This document shows positions 1 to 9,200 of a stretch of DNA of 64,000 nucleotides, piece by piece. The stretch covers positions 225,512 to 289,511 of the forward strand of contig JAHHGZ010000003.1 of assembly GCA_019359595.1 (NCBI GenBank), read 5' to 3'. The stretch's first letter is position 1. Every line of letters starts with the position of its first letter. This DNA is from Cyanomargarita calcarea GSE-NOS-MK-12-04C (GTDB lineage Bacteria > Cyanobacteriota > Cyanobacteriia > Cyanobacteriales > Nostocaceae). The position numbers were made by a program, and so were the translations under genes. The notes below the pieces were generated by a model. That model ran no database searches. It saw nothing but the letters and a program-made list of their open reading frames with translations, and was not told the origin of the DNA.

Positions 1-599
1 GCAAAGACTTTGACGGTGCCTATTCCTGGTCAACTGCAGTCCGTCACCGCGACTTCGGACGCTTGGAAGCAGGTCCCCTCGCCCGTCAATTAGTCGCAGG
101 TGGCAAACACGGTGAATCTTGGCAGCACTACGACGGCTTTATCCTCGATGTTTTCAAAAAAATGGGCGGTGCTAGCGTCCATGTCAGGCAGTTATCACGA
201 GTTCACGAAATTGTCAAGCTATATCGTCAAGCCGAACACTGCCTGCGGGAGTTCCGGTTAAACGACGATTGGTATATCAAACCTAAAGAACAAGACGGAC
301 AGGGTTGGGGTGCAACCGAAGCCAGCCGAGGGGCCTTGTGTCATTGGGTAGAAGTAGAGGGTGGGAAGATCAAGAACTACCAGATTATTACCCCTGGGAC
401 TTGGAATATCGGACCCCGTGACGGACAAGGCGCACGCGGACCGATTGAACAAGCTTTGATTGGGACACCGATCGCTGACGCCACCGATCCAGTGGAAGTT
501 GGTCATGTCGCGCGATCGTTTGATTCTTGCCTAGTTTGCACCGTTCACGCCCACGACGCCAAAACCGGCGAAGAATTAGCCCGTTTCCGTACAGCTTAG
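1..599 (+). CDS. hupL: Uptake [NiFe]-hydrogenase large subunit, 3' part
   Basis: This is the C-terminal ~199 residues of the catalytic subunit of the membrane-associated uptake hydrogenase, which reoxidises H2 released by nitrogenase. The reading frame is open from base 3 with no start codon, so the gene begins outside the window. The end carries the last NiFe ligand motif, DSCLVCTVH, followed by a short tail (AHDAKTGEELARFRTA). In this family the tail is cut off after the His by a dedicated protease; hupW at 3301 is the likely enzyme. The visible part is uninterrupted, so any hupL excision element would have to lie upstream. Identification is firm. Confidence 0.95.
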   Translation, partial: KDFDGAYSWSTAVRHRDFGRLEAGPLARQLVAGGKHGESWQHYDGFILDVFKKMGGASVHVRQLSRVHEIVKLYRQAEHCLREFRLNDDWYIKPKEQDGQGWGATEASRGALCHWVEVEGGKIKNYQIITPGTWNIGPRDGQGARGPIEQALIGTPIADATDPVEVGHVARSFDSCLVCTVHAHDAKTGEELARFRTA

Positions 600-615
600 T
601 ACGAAGCCTCTTTTC

Positions 616-649
616 CCTGCCCCCTACCCCCTACCCCCTGCCCCACTCC
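616..649. repeat. C-rich heptanucleotide STRR repeat
   Basis: A short tandem run of 7-bp units of the type CCCCTAC/CCCCTGC lies between hupL and the next gene. Such STRR sequences are typical of heterocystous cyanobacterial intergenic DNA. No coding function is seen. Confidence 0.75.
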
Positions 650-690
650 CATCACAAAGTAGATTTACTAGCCCAACATTTTTGAAACTT

Positions 691-1107
691 ATGTCTGTCG
701 AATTACACAATTATCTCGCCAACCTGCCAACGGACGCATTGCAAGAATTTACAGAATGGTGCATCTTACAAGCAACAGAAGCCGGATATGAATTTACTCC
801 AGACACCAGTAAATTAGAGAAGCTAACAGGTGCATATTACATCGAAGAACTGGTAGATCAGTTTATCAGAACCACAAGAAATACCATTGAAGGCGGTATG
901 GCAGCTTTCGTAGCCGGAAAGCAAGCTGATAACCACGGACTCAAAGGTATAGCGATCGTAGTTGATTTTGTTTCCCTTTACATCTTGTACCTACTCCCCA
1001 AAGCTAAGAAAAATACTCTGCCAGCAGACGAAAAATTAGCAACTGCTTCCCAAGAACAGTTAGATAAACTATCTTCCATTGCTAAAAAATATGGGGTAGA
1101 AATTTAA
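691..1107 (+). CDS. Conserved hypothetical protein downstream of hupL
   Basis: A 138-residue protein starting MSVELHNYL; the ATG at 691 is preferred over an in-frame TTG at 682. It is largely helical in appearance, with one hydrophobic stretch (IAIVVDFVSLYILYLLP) that could be a single membrane helix or a buried helix near residues 90-106. No catalytic motif is recognised. It lies 91 bp after hupL on the same strand and could be co-transcribed with it. Function unknown; a role with the hydrogenase is only suggested by position. Confidence 0.7.
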   Translation: MSVELHNYLANLPTDALQEFTEWCILQATEAGYEFTPDTSKLEKLTGAYYIEELVDQFIRTTRNTIEGGMAAFVAGKQADNHGLKGIAIVVDFVSLYILYLLPKAKKNTLPADEKLATASQEQLDKLSSIAKKYGVEI

Positions 1108-1183
1108 CTACCTCAACTTCCTAAATTCTTTTGGCGAAACTACAGCGCTAGAGTCCAATAGGGAGCATCCCAGTTTTTTCAAA

Positions 1184-1207
1184 CCCCCACACCCTATTCG
1201 TGTGGGG
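1184..1207. terminator. GC-rich hairpin, possible terminator of the hupL unit
   Basis: Inverted repeat with an 8-bp stem (CCCCACAC / GTGTGGGG) and a 7-8 nt loop, about 80 bp after the small gene downstream of hupL. It is not followed by a clear T-run, so termination is plausible but not proven. Confidence 0.4.
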
Positions 1208-1299
1208 CTATAAGAACAAAGCCCACTTCGGCAAGCTATATAGCGGTTCTCTCTCCATAGAGTGTACCCCTACGGGGAAGCCCCGTTTACTCCTGACGG

Positions 1300-1401
1300 G
1301 GACTTGGAACCCTAGGGAAAACGCACCTAAATGCGCGAAAAGAAACGGGAACTGAATACACACAAATTGGAATTGTTACATTTTAAGGTACATTTGCCCT
1401 G
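1300..1401. repeat. Dispersed ~30-bp repeat, one direct copy plus an inverted partial copy
   Basis: Bases 1372-1401 read TTGTTACA followed by a TTTAAGGTACATTTGCC-like segment. A similar stretch in reverse orientation (CATTTAGGTGCG on the minus strand, continuing to a GGTTCCAAG tract) lies at about 1300-1334. The same sequence recurs at 2400-2429 and 54580-54608. The gap 1108-1446 otherwise holds only small hairpins around CTACGGGGAAGCC. Confidence 0.6.
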
Positions 1402-1446
1402 AAAGAAAAGGTAAAATCTATTCTGCGCAAATCCCGATTACCTTCT

Positions 1447-2322
1447 ATGCAAAGTAACCTGTTCACCGCTATTCTACTACCACTAGCCTTGTCCTTAGTC
1501 ATGCTGGGAATGGGTTTAAGTCTAATTCCCGAAGATTTTCGGCGGATCGCTCGCTACCCCAAAGGAGTGGCAGTAGGCACCATCTGTCAGGTGCTACTAT
1601 TACCCCTAATTGCCCTCCTAATTACCCAAATAGTGCCGATGCAGCCGACGCTCGACGTAGGACTAATCGTGCTGGCACTGTGTTGTGGTGGTCCCTCATC
1701 TAATCTGATTACCTATCTAGCAAAGGGGGATGTTGCGCTGTCAGTTTCGCTCACAGCAGTTGGCAGTATGATTACAGTCTTCACGATTCCGATCTTTTCC
1801 AATCTCGCACTCAAGCACTTTCTCGGACAGAATGCCGCGATCGATATGCCCATCGGTCAGACGATGGTGCAAATTTTCCTGATTACACTGCTGCCAATCG
1901 GGATCGGCATGACCATTCGCCAACGATTTCCCAACACAGCCAGTCGGATGGAAAAGGTGATGAGCCGCGTCGCTGCTGGTCTATTGGCACTAATTATTGT
2001 CCTGCTAGTAGTGCGCGAGGGTAGCAAATTACCAGGATTCATCTTGCAGGTAGGAGTTGGTGTGTTGCTACTTAATGTATTATCAATGCTAGCCGGATTC
2101 TCGATCGGTAAGCTGCTACAGCTACCCCCATCCCAGCAAATCTGCATTGCGATTGAGGTCGGTATTTCCAATGGCACGCTAGCTCTGGCGATTACCGCTG
2201 GTCTGCTGAATAACCCCGAGATGGCGATTCCTGCTGCTGTTTATAGCCTGTTGATGTACGTCACGGGTTTTGGAACTATCCTCTACGGTAGAAAGGTTGC
2301 CATCACGGAGGGACGAGCCTGA
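1447..2322 (+). CDS. BASS-family (bile acid:sodium symporter-like) membrane transporter
   Basis: A 291-residue, very hydrophobic protein with about nine membrane segments, matching the bile acid:Na+ symporter (BASS) fold in length and pattern. Conserved polar segments typical of the family are visible, e.g. CCGGPSSNLITYLAKGD near residues 79-95 and EVGISNGTLALA near 236-247, where Na+ and substrate contact residues lie in characterised relatives. Substrate unknown; organic anions or 2-keto acids are typical. It stands alone on the + strand with dispersed repeats on both sides, and nothing ties it to the hydrogenase genes functionally. Confidence 0.85.
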   Translation: MQSNLFTAILLPLALSLVMLGMGLSLIPEDFRRIARYPKGVAVGTICQVLLLPLIALLITQIVPMQPTLDVGLIVLALCCGGPSSNLITYLAKGDVALSVSLTAVGSMITVFTIPIFSNLALKHFLGQNAAIDMPIGQTMVQIFLITLLPIGIGMTIRQRFPNTASRMEKVMSRVAAGLLALIIVLLVVREGSKLPGFILQVGVGVLLLNVLSMLAGFSIGKLLQLPPSQQICIAIEVGISNGTLALAITAGLLNNPEMAIPAAVYSLLMYVTGFGTILYGRKVAITEGRA

Positions 2323-2399
2323 TGTTTATAGCTAGTTGTACCACAGCCATTAACACCCCTAAATTGAGGTATTAATTCGGATGTAGAGATGTAGAGATA

Positions 2400-2429
2400 T
2401 TGTTACATTCAAAGGTGCGTTTGCCTTGC
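2400..2429. repeat. Dispersed ~30-bp repeat copy
   Basis: TTGTTACATTCAAAGGTGCG followed by TTTGCC; the same module as at 1372 and 54580. Here it precedes the phosphatase gene by about 125 bp. Confidence 0.6.
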
Positions 2430-2555
2430 TTGGAACCCCTAAACAAGATAAAATTTTGAGAATGCTTTCTTTTGTAAGTTGCTATCTACTTAGCAAACAA
2501 AGTCACAGCCCATGTGCTAACATTCCCTGACGACAGCCAGGAAAAGAGAACAAAA

Positions 2556-3221
2556 ATGGTGACAGTGTGGTTGATTAGACATGGAGAGAGTGAAGCTAAT
2601 GCTGGTTTGCCTACTTTTGAATCAGCAACGATCAAGCTTACAGACAAGGGGCACCAGGAAGCGAAACAAGTAGCCGATTCTTTTACACGTCAACCATCTT
2701 TAATTGTCACCTCACCTTATCTCCGCACCAAACAAACGGCAGAACCGACTATTGAACGCTTTCCATCCGCTCCACAATCAGAATGGCTGGTACAGGAATT
2801 CGATTATCTTTCAGTTGAACGACGAAGCAACACAACTCTTGAACAACGTCGTCCAATGGCTAAGGCATACTGGGAAAAATACGATCCATTTTATGTAGAT
2901 GGTGAGGGTGCAGAATCTTTTGCAGCTGTAATGAGTCGGGTACAAGATTTGCAAAATAAAATTCTTCACTTAGATAAAGAGTTTGTTGCTGTATTTACTC
3001 ATCGGCTATTCATGGGGATATTTTTATGGTCACTCCTCACCAATTCTGTTGAAATTAGTTCTGAAAGTATTCGTCAAGCTAGGGCTTTTTTAGACTCTGT
3101 TCCGACTCCAAATGGTTCGATTGTCAAATTACAAATAAAAAATTCCGATATTTGGACAAGTCGGATAATTACCTCCCATCTTTCTTTCTCTACTTCCTCC
3201 GAGTCATCTGTACATATGTAG
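2556..3221 (+). CDS. Histidine phosphatase superfamily protein (phosphoglycerate mutase-like)
   Basis: Cytosolic phosphatase or mutase of about 221 residues. The N-terminus carries the signature LIRHGESEAN, with the phospho-accepting His; a second conserved His lies in FTHRLFMGIF (about residue 150). The ATG at 2556 is chosen because it puts the RHGE motif about 7 residues from the start as usual; the in-frame upstream ATG at 2514 would add 14 unlikely residues. Substrate cannot be assigned from sequence. It lies 79 bp upstream of hupW on the same strand. Confidence 0.85.
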   Translation: MVTVWLIRHGESEANAGLPTFESATIKLTDKGHQEAKQVADSFTRQPSLIVTSPYLRTKQTAEPTIERFPSAPQSEWLVQEFDYLSVERRSNTTLEQRRPMAKAYWEKYDPFYVDGEGAESFAAVMSRVQDLQNKILHLDKEFVAVFTHRLFMGIFLWSLLTNSVEISSESIRQARAFLDSVPTPNGSIVKLQIKNSDIWTSRIITSHLSFSTSSESSVHM

Positions 3222-3300
3222 TTAGCTGAAACAACAAGAAGCCCATATCATACCCATGTGCGGTTGATGTGGGAATATGTCACTTAATTATTAATTTCAA

Positions 3301-3780
3301 ATGCTCACAATTATTGGTTGCGGCAATCTCAACCGCAATGACGATGCTGTAGGTGTAATCATTGCCCAACAGCTACAACAATTTCTGGTTCAAAATCCTC
3401 ACCCTCATGTACAAGTTTATGACTGCGGTACTGCTGGCATGGAAGTCATGTTTCAAGCACGAGGTAGCAAAAAACTGATTATTATTGATGCCAGTTCTAC
3501 AGGTTCGGAACCAGGGGCTATATTTAAAGTGCCCGGAAAAGAATTAGAAGCGTTACCAGAACCTAGTTATAACTTGCATAATTTTCGCTGGGATAATGCT
3601 TTAGCTGCAGGACGAAAAATCTTTCAGAATGACTTTCCCGATGAAGTTACGGTTTATTTAATTGAAGCGGCAAATCTTGATTTTGGATTGGAGTTAAGTC
3701 CTGTTGTTCAATGTGCTGCTGCCAAAGTTTTTACAGAAATAACCGAAAATATTATGCAATCGATATTGAATATTGGATAA
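3301..3780 (+). CDS. hupW: Uptake hydrogenase maturation endopeptidase
   Basis: A 159-residue protease of the HycI/HybD (M52) family that removes the C-terminal tail of HupL after nickel insertion. The start motif IIGCGNLNRNDDAVG is the family hallmark. The expected nickel-binding carboxylates and His can be placed at D15, D63 (IIDASSTG) and H93 (NLHNFRW), equivalent to E16, D62 and H93 of E. coli HybD. Its presence about 2.7 kb from hupL is usual for heterocystous cyanobacteria. The ATG at 3301 directly gives the expected N-terminus; no strong ribosome-binding site is visible. Confidence 0.93.
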   Translation: MLTIIGCGNLNRNDDAVGVIIAQQLQQFLVQNPHPHVQVYDCGTAGMEVMFQARGSKKLIIIDASSTGSEPGAIFKVPGKELEALPEPSYNLHNFRWDNALAAGRKIFQNDFPDEVTVYLIEAANLDFGLELSPVVQCAAAKVFTEITENIMQSILNIG

Positions 3781-3982
3781 CTTTTAATCTCAGGGAGTTC
3801 CAATTAAAAAAACATCCAATTTTGTTATGGCTGTAGGATGGGTGACGGCATGAATTATATCTAAATGAAATGCGATGTCATGCTCCCACCTGAATGGAAG
3901 CTACTTGAACGCATATTTTCATCTCTTCTGGTGTATGCAGTTCATGACAGGTACTGTAAATATCTAATATCGGCAACTCTTT

Positions 3983-4023
3983 GTATCCCTAAATACAGAT
4001 TTAAATAAATACGTCTGTATAAT
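3983..4023 (+). promoter_or_regulatory. NtcA-type activated promoter of the NRPS cluster
   Basis: GTA-N8-TAC at 3983-3996 (GTATCCCTAAATAC) is followed after 21 bp by a perfect TATAAT at 4018-4023. This is the canonical class II NtcA architecture (GTAN8TAC, 20-24 bp, TAN3T). An inverted repeat ACAGA...TCTGT spans 3995-4018. It is about 110 bp upstream of the first biosynthetic gene, whose Shine-Dalgarno AGGAG lies at 4125-4129. Function is inferred from sequence only. Confidence 0.65.
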
Positions 4024-4134
4024 TACAGAGGCTGAAATAGATACGTTCTTAACTTGTGCCCTCTTCAAGATGGTTCCTATTTAACAAAGGAGCAAGTTCT
4101 GGGCTGATCAAATTAGACGATCGCAGGAGTTTTG

Positions 4135-6261
4135 ATGTCATTCACAGAATTAACAAGAGATTTAGCATCCCCTGAGCAAGCGCAGGAAAAAATTCAGAAA
4201 GTTGTTATTACCGCATCCTTTACCTGTGAGCCACTGAAGGATTCTCTTGACTTTTGGATGGAAGAAATAGGAATACCTTGCTCAATCGAGTTTTCCCCCT
4301 ACAATCAGATATTTCAACAGTTACTCGATACAAATAGTTTGCAGTCACGAAACGAGGAAGGCATCAATATTGTTCTGATCCGATTTGAGGACTGGCACAA
4401 GGATGAGAAAATCTTAAAGCAGAACGTTGAGGAATTTCTACAGGCTGTGCAAGCCGCAGTGCGACGCTCAACAACTCCTTATATAATTTGTGTTTGTCCA
4501 ACTTCCCCGTCAGCAGTTGAGGATATCAACCGGGTGCAGCTGTATCAGGACATAGAAGCAAGGCTGGTGTCTGAATTTCACAACACCAGTAGTGTATACT
4601 TGGTGACATCCTCTGAACTGACTGCTACTTATCCTGTTGCAGATTACTACGACCATTACGGAGAACAGGAAAGTCATATTCCTTACAAAACTGTTCTTTT
4701 TTGCGCCTTAGGCACGATGTTGGCGCGAAAAATTCGTGCCCTCAAAAGTCTTCCTCATAAAGTAATTGTCTTGGATTGCGACAATACTCTGTGGAAGGGA
4801 GTTTGCGGTGAAGATGGGAGTGTTGGGGTGAAAATCTCTCCTCCTTATCAAGCACTGCAAGAATTTGTGGTGGCACAGCAGAAAGCAGGAAAGCTGATTT
4901 CTTTGTGCAGCAAAAATGCTGTTGAGGATGTTTTTGCTGTCTTTGACCAGCATCCACACATGGTACTAAGTCGCCATCATTTAGTTAATTGGCGGATTAA
5001 CTGGCTACCTAAGTCGGAAAATTTGAAGTCTTTAGCTTTAGAACTTCGACTTGGTTTAGACAGCTTTATCTTTATTGATGATAACCCAGTTGAGTGTGCA
5101 GAAGTCAAGGCCAATTGTCCGGAAGTCCTCACAATCCTACTTCCAGAAGACTCCGATCGGATTCCGCGATTTCTAGAGCATATCTGGGCATTTGACCAAC
5201 TCAAAGTCACAAATGTTGACGAAAAACGGACTGAACTCTATCAGCAGAATGTCGAACGAGAACATTTGCGCCAAGACTCACTTACCTTTGCAGATTTCCT
5301 TGCTGGACTAGGCTTAAAAATTGAAATTGCTCAGATGGGATCGGAGGAACTACCACGAGTTGCCCAACTCACTGAGCGCACCAACCAGTTTAATCTGACC
5401 ACTATCCGCCGGTCTGAAAGCGAGATTCAACAGTTTTGCGAATCTGGCAGTTTAGAGTCTCAGATAGTCAAGGTAAAAGACCGTTTTGGGGATTATGGTT
5501 TAGTTGGTTTGCTCCTATTTGCATCTGGTGACCAAGTGCTGACTGTAGACACCTTTTTGCTCAGTTGTCGAGTCCTCGGTCGGGGTGTAGAGCATCAAAT
5601 GCTTGCTTTCTTAGGAGCGATCGCCCAAAAAAGGGGATTAAGCCGAGTTGAAGTTCCGATTTTACCCACAAAGAAAAATCAACCAGCTCTAGATTTTCTG
5701 GAAAACCTTGGCAAAGAATTTAAGCAGGAGAAAGATGGTGGCTGGCTGTTCCAGTTTCCCAGCGAAATAGCAGCTAAATTAAGTTTTAATCCAAGTAAGG
5801 CAGAAACTAAATCTACACAGGTAAATCAGCAGAGCAAGGCTACTTCTGCTTCTCTTGTACAGGTTCGTTTGGAAGCAGTTATTTTTGAACGTATTGCAAA
5901 CCAACTATATAGTCCTGAACTAATTCTCAAAGAAATTGCATCTCGACAACAACACCAACGTCCGGAATTAGCCACAGGGTTTGTTGCTCCTCGCACTCCT
6001 GTGGAAGAGACAATTGCCAGTATGTTTGTCGAAGTCCTTAAAATTGACCGTGTGGGTATTTACGACAACTTCTTTAACTTGGGAGGAAATTCTCTGTCTG
6101 CAACCCAATTAATTTCTCGGTTGCGGGACACTTTTTTGCTGGAGTTATCTCTGTATCTTTTATTTGAATTCCCTACTATAGCTGCTTTGGCTCAGAGTTT
6201 TGAAGTGCTACAAGTTACTGTCGAAGACAGTGAAGACCAATATGACGAAGGTATTTTGTAA
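4135..6261 (+). CDS. FkbH-type HAD-IIIC glyceryl loading protein fused to a carrier domain
   Basis: A 708-residue loading enzyme that starts the peptide chain. Order: N-terminal ~200-residue FkbH-associated region; HAD-IIIC domain with the nucleophile motif VLDCDNTLWKG near residues 207-217; GNAT-like acyltransfer region (about 370-540); linker; C-terminal PCP with LGGNS, the Ser near residue 651 being the phosphopantetheine site. FkbH enzymes take 1,3-bisphosphoglycerate and load glyceryl onto the carrier; glycerate-loading domains are known from cyanobacterial cyanopeptolin clusters. The ATG at 4135 follows AGGAG by 5 nt. The stop abuts the ATG of the first NRPS, so the two are translationally coupled. 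Glycerate is the inferred starter. Confidence 0.88.
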   Translation: MSFTELTRDLASPEQAQEKIQKVVITASFTCEPLKDSLDFWMEEIGIPCSIEFSPYNQIFQQLLDTNSLQSRNEEGINIVLIRFEDWHKDEKILKQNVEEFLQAVQAAVRRSTTPYIICVCPTSPSAVEDINRVQLYQDIEARLVSEFHNTSSVYLVTSSELTATYPVADYYDHYGEQESHIPYKTVLFCALGTMLARKIRALKSLPHKVIVLDCDNTLWKGVCGEDGSVGVKISPPYQALQEFVVAQQKAGKLISLCSKNAVEDVFAVFDQHPHMVLSRHHLVNWRINWLPKSENLKSLALELRLGLDSFIFIDDNPVECAEVKANCPEVLTILLPEDSDRIPRFLEHIWAFDQLKVTNVDEKRTELYQQNVEREHLRQDSLTFADFLAGLGLKIEIAQMGSEELPRVAQLTERTNQFNLTTIRRSESEIQQFCESGSLESQIVKVKDRFGDYGLVGLLLFASGDQVLTVDTFLLSCRVLGRGVEHQMLAFLGAIAQKRGLSRVEVPILPTKKNQPALDFLENLGKEFKQEKDGGWLFQFPSEIAAKLSFNPSKAETKSTQVNQQSKATSASLVQVRLEAVIFERIANQLYSPELILKEIASRQQHQRPELATGFVAPRTPVEETIASMFVEVLKIDRVGIYDNFFNLGGNSLSATQLISRLRDTFLLELSLYLLFEFPTIAALAQSFEVLQVTVEDSEDQYDEGIL

Positions 6262-9200
6262 ATGACTACAATTAAATTTTTATCTGACTTAAACAATTTA
6301 GGGATCAAAATCTGGATTGAAGATGAGCAGCTACGTTATCGGGCTCCCCAAGGAGTGATGTCATCAGACCTCAAACAAAAGCTGCTAGAGCGAAAATCAG
6401 AAATTCTGGCTTTTCTCAAACAAATAAAGACAAATATCCAATCCACCCCTGGGTCTATACTGGCAGTTTCACGGTCAGGTGAGTTGCCCTTATCCTTTGC
6501 CCAACAGCGGATGTGGTTTCTCCATCAGTTGGATAGCCAAAACCCTTTTTACAATGAAAGTCTGCAAGTGCAAATTAGCGGAGCGCTGAATATCGCAGCT
6601 TTAGAGCAGAGTATTAATGAAATCATTCGCCGTCACGAGAGCTTGCGGACTATTTTTCCCACAGTAGATGGAAAACCTGTACAGCGAATTAGCCCCAGTT
6701 TAACAAAAAATTTACCCTTGGTGGATTTGCAAGGGTTGCCACCTGCCGGGGTGCAACAGTTTATTACCCAAGAGGTTCGCCAACCCTTTAACTTAGACGA
6801 GGGACCTTTGTCACGATTCATGCTGCTTCTGTGCGAGCCAGAAACCCACATCCTGATTGTGACCATGCACCACATCATCACTGATGGCTGGTCAATGGGA
6901 ATATTGATGAAAGAGTTATCCACTCTCTATCAAGCCTTTAGTGTGGGTACTGGTTCTCATTTAACAGAGTTGCCCATTCAGTATGCTGATTTTACAGTTT
7001 GGCAAAGACAACGCTTGACCGGGGAAATCTGGGAAAATCAACTTAACTATTGGAAGCAACAGTTGGCTGGTGCGACACCTCTGTTAGAACTACCCACAGA
7101 CAAACCGCGTCCCCCAGTTCAGACTTTCAGGGGTGCTGTCAAGGAATTTCAACTGGACTTGAATTTAACCACGCAACTGAAAACCTTAAGCCGGGAGTCA
7201 GGGTCTACCCTGTTTCACACAATACTGGCAGCTTACGTAATTTTACTTTATCGTTACAGCGGTCAAGATGATATTAGTGTCGGCTGCCCGATGGCCAACC
7301 GCAACCGCACAGAAATAGAACCATTAATTGGCTTTTTTGTCAATACAGTCGTGCTGCGTAACCAGATCCAGGGGAATCCCAGTTTTTCGGAATTTCTCAC
7401 TCAAGTTAGGCAAGTCGCTTTAGCGGGTGATGCTCACCAAGATATCCCATTTGAGCAAGTTGTAGATGCACTACAACCAGAACGTTCTCTCAGCTACAGT
7501 TCCTTGTTCCAGGTGATGTTTGCTTGGCAGAGTTTTTCGCTGGATACTTTAGAGTTAAGCGATATTAGCCTGACGACCCAAATGGTAGAACGGGAGACAT
7601 CTGCCTTTGATTTGAATCTGTCGATTTGGGAGACAAAGAAAGGACTAATGGGGAGATGGGAATATAGCAGCGACTTATTTGCAGCAGATACCATTGCAAG
7701 GATGACAGGTCATTTTCAGACTTTGTTATCAGGAATTATTGCTCATCCCGACCAATCTATTAGTAAGTTACCCCTGCTGACAGCAAAAGAGCAGGAGCAA
7801 ATTTTAGTTGCATGGAATCAGACTGAGACTGATTACCCTACAGACAAATGCATCCATGAGTTATTTGAGGAAAGAGTCAAACTTAATCCTGATGCGATCG
7901 CCCTTATTTACGACAACCAAGAACTTACCTATCAACAGCTGAACAAAAAAGCTAATCAACTAGCTCATTATTTACAAAGTTTGGGTGTAGGTCCAGAAGT
8001 TTTGGTGGGGATTTGTGTAGAGCGATCGCTAGAGATGATTGTCGGAATACTGGCAATTCTAAAAGCGGGTGGGGCTTATGTGCCAATCGACCCAGAGTAT
8101 CCCCAAGACCGTTTGACTTTCATGTTAGATGATGCTCAGTTATCAGTCTTATTGACTCAAGAAAAACTAGTTAACAAACTACCTGCTCACAAGGCTTGTG
8201 TAATTTGCTTAGATACAAACTGGAATATCATCAATCAACAAACAGAAGAGAACCTCAATACTAGCATTAAAGCTGATAACTTAGCTTATGTAATGTACAC
8301 ATCTGGTTCTACAGGTCAACCCAAAGGTGTTAGCATTGTCCATCAAGGTGTAGTTCGATTAGTCACACAAACTGACTATGTGAGCTTTTCTGCTAAAGAA
8401 GTATTTCTACAAGTTGCTCCTATCTCCTTCGACGCTGCAACTTTTGAAATTTGGGGTTGCTTACTTAACAGTGGACAACTAGTAATATTTCCCTCCAACA
8501 CCCCATCTTTAGATGAATTAGGACAAGTTATTGAGCAATACCAAGTTACCACCCTTTGGCTAACGGCGGGTCTATTTCATTTAATGGTAGATGAAAAGAT
8601 TGATGCCTTAAAACCCTTACGTCAACTGTTAGCAGGTGGTGATATTTTATCTGTTTCCCATGTCCAGAAATTTCTCCAAACTGTAGAGAATTGCCAACTG
8701 ATTAACGGTTACGGACCAACAGAAAATACAACTTTTACTTGCTGTTATCAAATCCCAACGTCACTCAGTCCAGATGTCTCTGTTCCGATTGGTCGTCCGA
8801 TTGCTAATACCCAGGTTTATATATTAGATGAAAATCTCCAACCAGTGCCAATCGGGATACCAGGAGAATTGCATATAGGTGGTGCAGGATTAGCACGAGG
8901 CTACCTCAACCGTCCCGAATTGACACAAGAGAAATTCATCCCCAATCCTTTTAGCACTGTTCCCGATTCCCGTCTCTACAAAACCGGGGATAAGGCACGC
9001 TACTTAAGTGATGGCAATATCGAATACCTGGGACGCATAGACAATCAGGTGAAAATACGCGGCTTCCGCATTGAGTTGGGCGAGATCGAAACAGTCCTGA
9101 GCCAACATGCCCATGTCCACTCAGTTGTAGTCATCGCCCGCGAAGATACTCCGGATAATAAACGCCTAGTCGCTTATATCGTGCCGCATCCACAGGTGAC

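Noticed and set aside
1..599. hupL interrupted by an excision element
   Set aside because: The visible 3' part reads through without a break; any element would lie outside the window.
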